Below, piece by piece: positions 59,632 to 64,000 of a DNA stretch of 64,000 nt. Position numbers and translations under genes: made by a program. Position 1 is the first letter of the stretch. Each line of letters opens with the position of its first letter. This DNA comes from Pseudomonas fluorescens (GTDB taxonomy: Bacteria > Pseudomonadota > Gammaproteobacteria > Pseudomonadales > Pseudomonadaceae): the NCBI RefSeq assembly GCF_001307155.1, contig NZ_CP012830.1, forward strand, positions 5,578,501 to 5,642,500, in the 5' to 3' direction. Under the pieces are notes generated by a model. It was not told the DNA's origin. It was given only the letters and a program-made list of their open reading frames with translations, and made no database searches.

Positions 59632-59972
59632 CCCTGATTTTGCTGTTGTCCGCCTGTCTGCTGACCTGCATGGGCCAGATCGCCCAGAAATACGCCGTGG
59701 AAAGCTGGCGCGGCAAGGACTCCGGATGGAGCGAAAAACTGCTCTCGCCGTGGTTGTGGCTGGCGCTGGCATGCCTGGGCTTTGGCCTGCTGGTATGGCT
59801 GCTGGTGTTGCAGCGCCTGGAAGTCGGTATCGCCTACCCGATGCTCAGCCTCAACTTTGTGCTGATCACCCTGGCCGCCCACTTCGTCTTCCACGAAACC
59901 ATTGATCGCCGTCACTGGATCGGTGTTGCGCTGATCATCGCCGGCGTCGTTCTGCTCGGGAGGCACGCATGA
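59628..59972 (+). CDS. arnE: Ara4N-phosphoundecaprenol flippase subunit ArnE
   Basis: A 114-residue small multidrug-resistance-like protein with four helices, starting MTLILLLSACLLTCMGQIAQ. With ArnF it flips undecaprenyl-phosphate-Ara4N to the periplasmic face of the inner membrane. It overlaps arnT and arnF by 4 bases each. Length and the GVALIIAGVVLLGR ending fit the family. Confidence 0.9.
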   Translation: MTLILLLSACLLTCMGQIAQKYAVESWRGKDSGWSEKLLSPWLWLALACLGFGLLVWLLVLQRLEVGIAYPMLSLNFVLITLAAHFVFHETIDRRHWIGVALIIAGVVLLGRHA

Positions 59973-60382
59973 GCCTTCGTCGCGGAATCAGCTTTGCCAT
60001 GGGCAGCGTCGCGCTGGTCAGTGCCGCCCAGTTGGGCATGCGCTGGAGCATGAGCCATTTGCCGCTGCCCGATCAGTGGCTGCAGGCCCTGAGCAACGGC
60101 AGCATCGACTTGCTCGCGATCGGCGTGGTCCTTGCGTCGATCTGCGCTTACGCCCTGTCCATGCTGTGCTGGCTCGCCGCTCTGCGCGATCTGCCGCTGG
60201 GCCGGGCCTACTCGCTGTTGAGTATCAGCTATGCACTGGTGTATCTATTGGCCGCCAGCCTGCCGCTGTTCAACGAAAACTTCAGTCTTTCCAAAACACT
60301 CGGGGTGGCCTTGGTCATCCTCGGTGTCATCACTATCAACTCTCGAACTGCTCGCGCCACAGAAGTCAGGAATGCCTCATGA
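59969..60382 (+). CDS. arnF: Ara4N-phosphoundecaprenol flippase subunit ArnF
   Basis: A 137-residue four-helix protein of the same family, longer than ArnE as usual. The C-terminal helix block reads LGVALVILGVITINSR. It is the partner of ArnE. The ATG overlaps arnE by 4 bases, and its own stop overlaps the ugd start (ATGA). Confidence 0.9.
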   Translation: MSLRRGISFAMGSVALVSAAQLGMRWSMSHLPLPDQWLQALSNGSIDLLAIGVVLASICAYALSMLCWLAALRDLPLGRAYSLLSISYALVYLLAASLPLFNENFSLSKTLGVALVILGVITINSRTARATEVRNAS

Positions 60383-61752
60383 AAATCAGTGTAATTGGTA
60401 GCGGTTATGTCGGTCTGGTGCAGGCGACTGTCCTGGCTGAAGTCGGTCATGATGTCGTCTGCATGGACGTCGATCAGAACAAGATCAAAATGCTGCAGAA
60501 AGGCCACGTCACTATCTTTGAACCAGGGCTGGAGAGCATGGTCAAGGAGAACCTGGAGAGCGGGCGCCTGCACTTCACCAGCGACGAGAAAATGGCCATC
60601 GAGCACGGTCAGGTCCTGTTCATCGCTGTCGGCACACCGTCTGACGAGGACGGCTCGGCCGACCTGAAATATGTCTTGTCCGTGGGTGATGCAGTTGCAC
60701 GCCATCGCGTCGAGCCGCTGATTCTCGTGGAAAAGTCCACTGTTCCAGTCGGCACCGGCGACACTCTGCGCGCACACATTGAAGGCGTGCTGAAAAAAGC
60801 CGGGCGCACCCTGGAATTCGATATCGTCTCCAACCCGGAATTCCTCAAGGAAGGCTCGGCCGTCAGCGACTGCCGCCGCCCTGACCGCATCGTCATCGGT
60901 TGCGAACGTGAAGAAGTCCGTGAAGTGATGCGCGACCTCTACGCCCCCTTCAACCGCAACCATGACCGCATCATGTTCATGGACCTGCGCAGCGCCGAGC
61001 TGACCAAGTACGCAGCCAACTGCATGCTCGCGACCAAAATCAGCTTTATCAACCAGATCGCCGAACTGGCCGAACACCTGGGTGCGGATATCGAAGCCGT
61101 ACGCATGGGCATCGGTGCAGACCAGCGCATCGGCTACCACTTCATCTACCCTGGCTGCGGCTATGGCGGTTCGTGTTTCCCGAAAGATATGCGCGCATTG
61201 ATCCACAGCGCCCAGGAAGCCAATTGCTCCAGCGACCTGCTGGAAGCGGTCGAGGCCATCAACCAGCGGCAGAAACACAAGCTGTTCGAACGCATCAACG
61301 CGTTCTACAAAGGCGAGCTGAAAGGCAAGACCTTCGCGCTCTGGGGCCTGGCGTTCAAACCCAACACTGACGACATGCGCGATGCACCAAGCCGGGTGCT
61401 GATGGAATCGTTGTGGGCTGCCGGCGCACACGTACGTGCATTCGACCCTGAAGCCATGCAGGAAACCCAACGCCTGTACCCGGATCAACCGAACCTGTCG
61501 CTGATGGGCACTCCGGAGTCCGCACTGGTTGGCGCAGACGCGTTGATCGTTTGCACCGAATGGCAACAGTTCAAGGCGCCGGACTTCAAGTTGATCGAAG
61601 AGCGTCTCAAAGCTCCGGTGATCTTCGACGGTCGCAACCTGTACGACGCCGAACGCCTGGCACGTAAAGGCTTCAAGTACTTCCCGATGGGTCGTGGCGA
61701 GTCGCGCAACCTGCCAATCCCTCAGCAACAGTGGCCAGCTTCGTCCGTCTAA
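60379..61752 (+). CDS. ugd: UDP-glucose 6-dehydrogenase
   Basis: A 457-residue enzyme that oxidises UDP-glucose to UDP-glucuronate, the substrate for ArnA. The NAD-binding GSGYVGL lies at residues 7-13, and the catalytic Cys is about residue 266 in GYGGSCFPKDM. The start ATG 60379 overlaps arnF; the long open frame before it lies inside arnF. The gene provides the pathway's first step, and its position at the end of arn is typical of Pseudomonas. Confidence 0.94.
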   Translation: MKISVIGSGYVGLVQATVLAEVGHDVVCMDVDQNKIKMLQKGHVTIFEPGLESMVKENLESGRLHFTSDEKMAIEHGQVLFIAVGTPSDEDGSADLKYVLSVGDAVARHRVEPLILVEKSTVPVGTGDTLRAHIEGVLKKAGRTLEFDIVSNPEFLKEGSAVSDCRRPDRIVIGCEREEVREVMRDLYAPFNRNHDRIMFMDLRSAELTKYAANCMLATKISFINQIAELAEHLGADIEAVRMGIGADQRIGYHFIYPGCGYGGSCFPKDMRALIHSAQEANCSSDLLEAVEAINQRQKHKLFERINAFYKGELKGKTFALWGLAFKPNTDDMRDAPSRVLMESLWAAGAHVRAFDPEAMQETQRLYPDQPNLSLMGTPESALVGADALIVCTEWQQFKAPDFKLIEERLKAPVIFDGRNLYDAERLARKGFKYFPMGRGESRNLPIPQQQWPASSV

Positions 61753-61766
61753 GCCCAGGAGGCCGC

Positions 61767-63371
61767 GTGCACGCATATCCATCGACAGGGATCCGTCAAC
61801 AATCGTTAGGTCTGGGGCTACTGGCGCTGCTGCTGTTCTGCGCCGGGGTCTACCAGCAATCGGCGATCGGGTTCGACACGCGGTTTGTACTGTTTGCCCA
61901 GGAAATGCTGCGCCATGGGCCGGGATTCTTCCCGACCACCTATGGCCAGCCTTACGCTGATTACTGGGCCACCTCGACGTTTTTTACCTGGCTGCTTTCG
62001 CTGCCCTTTGGCCAGGTAAACGCGTTGACGGCCTGGTTACCCAGCGCCATTGCCTCAGCGACGATTGTCACGCTGATGTACCGGTTGGTAGCGCCCTACT
62101 CCAGAACCTGGGCGTTGATCAGCATTGCCTTGATGATGCTGAGCAATACCTTCATCACCGAAACCCGCGCCGTGTCCCTCGACCAGATGGTCGCGGCCGT
62201 GACCTTCGCCGTGTTCTATCTGGGCTATGCCGCTGACCACTTTCAGGCACCGCGACGACTGCCGCTGATACTCGCGTTGCTGGTGCTCGGTTTTGCCATT
62301 CGCGGGCCTATCGGCCTGGTGGTGCCTACCGGCGTCTTGTGCAGTTATTACCTGCTCAATGGCCAGTGGCGGCGGATGATCACGATCGGCTTGCTGGCAG
62401 CTTTGCTGCTGGCAGCCGGTATTGGTTTGTTGCTGTGGCTGGCCAACGCCAGTGGCGGTCCGACCTTCGTGCAAGACGTGATCCGCATGCAGTTCATGGG
62501 GCGCATGGATGGCCGCGAAGGCGCGAGCGGTCCGCTGTTTTACTTCAGCAGCTCGCTGGGCAACTATGCGCTGGCGTATCCCTTGGCGGTAGTGGTGCTG
62601 GCCGCGGTGTTGCTGTTCGGCCGCAAGGATCGCGGACCGGCGTTGCGCCTGCTGACCTTGTGCACCGCTGCCGGGCTGGTCGTGATGATTGGCCTGTCGA
62701 TTCCGATGGCAAAAAAAGCCCGCTACATGCTGCCGATGCTGCCGATGGCGGCGATCATTGCGGCGTATCCGTTCCAGGCGCAGGGCCGGGTGTTCCAGTG
62801 GTTGCGCGGCCTGATGCAGGGCCTGTGGCTGCTGATTCCTGGTCTGCTGATCGTCGGGCTGCTGGTCGCCAAGCGACGCTTCCCGGAACATCTCACCTCG
62901 GTGACGGCGGTGATGACGATCCTCGGTGTGTTGCAGGTGATCGCACTGGGGCTGTTGTTCAAGCCACGCGTGCGTGCAGTGGGCCTGGCGTTCACCGCAG
63001 TGCTGGCGTTGTGGTCGACCTACATTCTGGTGTTCGAGCCCGCAGAGCGCAGGCTCTTCGACACCCGTACGTTTAGTCGTGCAGCCTTTGAGCTGATCCA
63101 GAAAGACCCGGCGCCTGTGGTCTTGCACGCCATGGGCAAAGACGCCAAGGCGATCAAGTTCATGGTCAACGTCGAGCATGATCTGTTCCCGGTCTTCACT
63201 CATTCAGTGCAAGAACTGGAAAACCTGAAAGGCCCTGCCTGGCTGGTGATGGAAAAAAGTGACTACGAGGCCCTGAAAGGCTCTCGGTTGGCAACATTGC
63301 AACCAGTGCTGAACGGGAACTTCGACAAGGACGATTACGTCCTGCTGCATCTGGTACCCGTGCAGCCCTGA
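61767..63371 (+). CDS. GT39-family membrane glycosyltransferase
   Basis: A 534-residue protein with about ten helices, including the motif GFDTRFVLFAQEMLRHGPGF near residue 36, similar in layout to PMT/ArnT enzymes but divergent. The GTG start at 61767 has GGAGG 4 bases upstream; a TTG-like longer start lacks a site. It follows ugd by 14 bases and probably belongs to the arn operon. The acceptor and donor are not known. The C-terminal portion ends with a soluble domain (about 430-534). Confidence 0.8.
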   Translation: MHAYPSTGIRQQSLGLGLLALLLFCAGVYQQSAIGFDTRFVLFAQEMLRHGPGFFPTTYGQPYADYWATSTFFTWLLSLPFGQVNALTAWLPSAIASATIVTLMYRLVAPYSRTWALISIALMMLSNTFITETRAVSLDQMVAAVTFAVFYLGYAADHFQAPRRLPLILALLVLGFAIRGPIGLVVPTGVLCSYYLLNGQWRRMITIGLLAALLLAAGIGLLLWLANASGGPTFVQDVIRMQFMGRMDGREGASGPLFYFSSSLGNYALAYPLAVVVLAAVLLFGRKDRGPALRLLTLCTAAGLVVMIGLSIPMAKKARYMLPMLPMAAIIAAYPFQAQGRVFQWLRGLMQGLWLLIPGLLIVGLLVAKRRFPEHLTSVTAVMTILGVLQVIALGLLFKPRVRAVGLAFTAVLALWSTYILVFEPAERRLFDTRTFSRAAFELIQKDPAPVVLHAMGKDAKAIKFMVNVEHDLFPVFTHSVQELENLKGPAWLVMEKSDYEALKGSRLATLQPVLNGNFDKDDYVLLHLVPVQP

Positions 63372-63413
63372 ACGGGTTGCACATCGTCTGGGCGCTTGCT
63401 TAAGCTTGCGCCC

Positions 63414-63935
63414 ATGACTCCCTCCCTCCGCCGTGCCCAATTTGACGATGCCAGCGCACTGCCCGCCGTAGAGCGCTCAGCTGCCATTCTCTTCCGTAAT
63501 GACCCTGAACTTGCCTGGCTTGCCGACGCCCCCGTGACCAGCGTCGAGCAGCACCTGCGCGCCATAGAGTCCGCGCAGGTCTGGGTTGCCGAGATGGCCA
63601 ATGGATCAATCGTGGGTTTTCTCAGCGCCCATGCCGTCGATACCGAACTGCATATCCAGGAGGTTTCTGTCAGCAGCGCGTTTCAGGGCCAGGGCCTGGG
63701 GCGCAGGTTGTTGCAGACCGCCCTTGAGTACGCACGCCATAGCGGGTTGACCGCGCTGACGCTGACGACCTTTCGCACACTGCCGTGGAACGAGCCGTTT
63801 TATCAACGGTTCGGCTTTGAATCCCTGGCATTTTCCGATCTCGATCACCGCTTGCAGGCAGTGCTTGAAGCAGAAATTACCCATGGATTGCCGGGCGCCC
63901 GACGGTGTGCGATGCGTTATTGCATCAAACCGTAA
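63414..63935 (+). CDS. GNAT family N-acetyltransferase
   Basis: A 173-residue acetyltransferase with the acetyl-CoA loop in VSVSSAFQGQGLGRRLLQTA (the Q/RxxGxG/A motif) near residue 85, and NEPFYQRFGFE near residue 127. The substrate is unknown. ATG 63414 is preferred over an earlier frame start because homology begins with RRAQFDDASAL. It is separated from the preceding gene by 42 bases and may be independent. Nothing is seen after it (63936-64000). Confidence 0.85.
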   Translation: MTPSLRRAQFDDASALPAVERSAAILFRNDPELAWLADAPVTSVEQHLRAIESAQVWVAEMANGSIVGFLSAHAVDTELHIQEVSVSSAFQGQGLGRRLLQTALEYARHSGLTALTLTTFRTLPWNEPFYQRFGFESLAFSDLDHRLQAVLEAEITHGLPGARRCAMRYCIKP

Positions 63936-64000
63936 AGGGTATGTATCGGCGGGAAATAGCCGCAGGAACCATTGTCCTGTGGCCAGCACTTTCATGTCAT

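Noticed and set aside
62055..63203. A 382-codon frame opposite the last GT39 gene
   Set aside because: It shows the Gln/His/Arg-rich composition of antisense frames, and its plus-strand partner has a ribosome site and membrane helices.
1..64000. Mobile elements, prophage genes, CRISPR arrays or toxin-antitoxin pairs
   Set aside because: None were seen: no transposase or integrase motifs, no regularly spaced repeats and no abrupt composition change other than promoter regions.

Overview
The window reads as chromosomal DNA of a Pseudomonas of the fluorescens group. The evidence is the complete malonate decarboxylase operon with MadL/MadM-type carriers, a cyanide-insensitive bd-type oxidase, a full arn (lipid A L-Ara4N) operon with a second arnT copy, GC-rich codon use, and a 25-base inverted REP pair of the kind common in this group. 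There is no sign of prophage, IS element, CRISPR, rRNA or tRNA. Nearly all DNA is coding and the genes sit in tight operons, often with ATGA-type overlaps.

Layout. 1-2915 (minus): a transglutaminase-like protein (cut by the window edge), an alpha-E protein and a circularly permuted ATP-grasp protein, a conserved but poorly understood trio. 3705-12023: mdcR (plus) converges on mdcABCDEGHLM (minus), the malonate decarboxylase pathway and uptake system; AANAANAA motifs at the starts of mdcA and mdcL suggest Hfq/Crc control. 12246-13211: a DyP-type peroxidase. 13276-24986: a redox and molybdenum-cofactor district. An FdhF/YdeP-type molybdoenzyme lies upstream of cioA, cioB and a DUF2474 small subunit on the minus strand; moaA, a bestrophin-like channel and moaC, moaD and moaE diverge from it; moaB and moeA converge on that operon; and a LysR regulator diverges from moaB.

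25044-33635: a LysR regulator diverges from a PotABCD-type ABC importer followed by an amidase, then carbonic anhydrase and cyanase (cyanate to CO2 and ammonia), a 63-residue unknown protein and a DUF1428 protein. 33746-41523 (minus): one transcription unit carries a response regulator, outer-membrane factor, membrane-fusion protein, RND pump and histidine kinase, so the two-component pair brackets its probable target pump. A second two-component system (41644-43687) diverges from it.

43975-63371: an envelope-modification district. It holds an Ais/PmrG-like phosphatase with a PmrA-box-like direct repeat upstream, arnT copy 1, an ArnT-like glycosyltransferase, a Fur-boxed Fe(III) ABC importer, then arnBCADTEF-ugd and another GT39 enzyme. 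Together these make UDP-L-Ara4N, flip it across the inner membrane and attach it to lipid A, giving resistance to cationic peptides. A GNAT acetyltransferase closes the window.

All functions are inferred from motifs and recognised families read by eye; no alignment or search was run. The best candidates for something under-described are the FdhF/Cio/moa/bestrophin locus, the pump operon with split two-component genes and its repeated 14-base motif, and the amidase-importer-cyanase neighbourhood.
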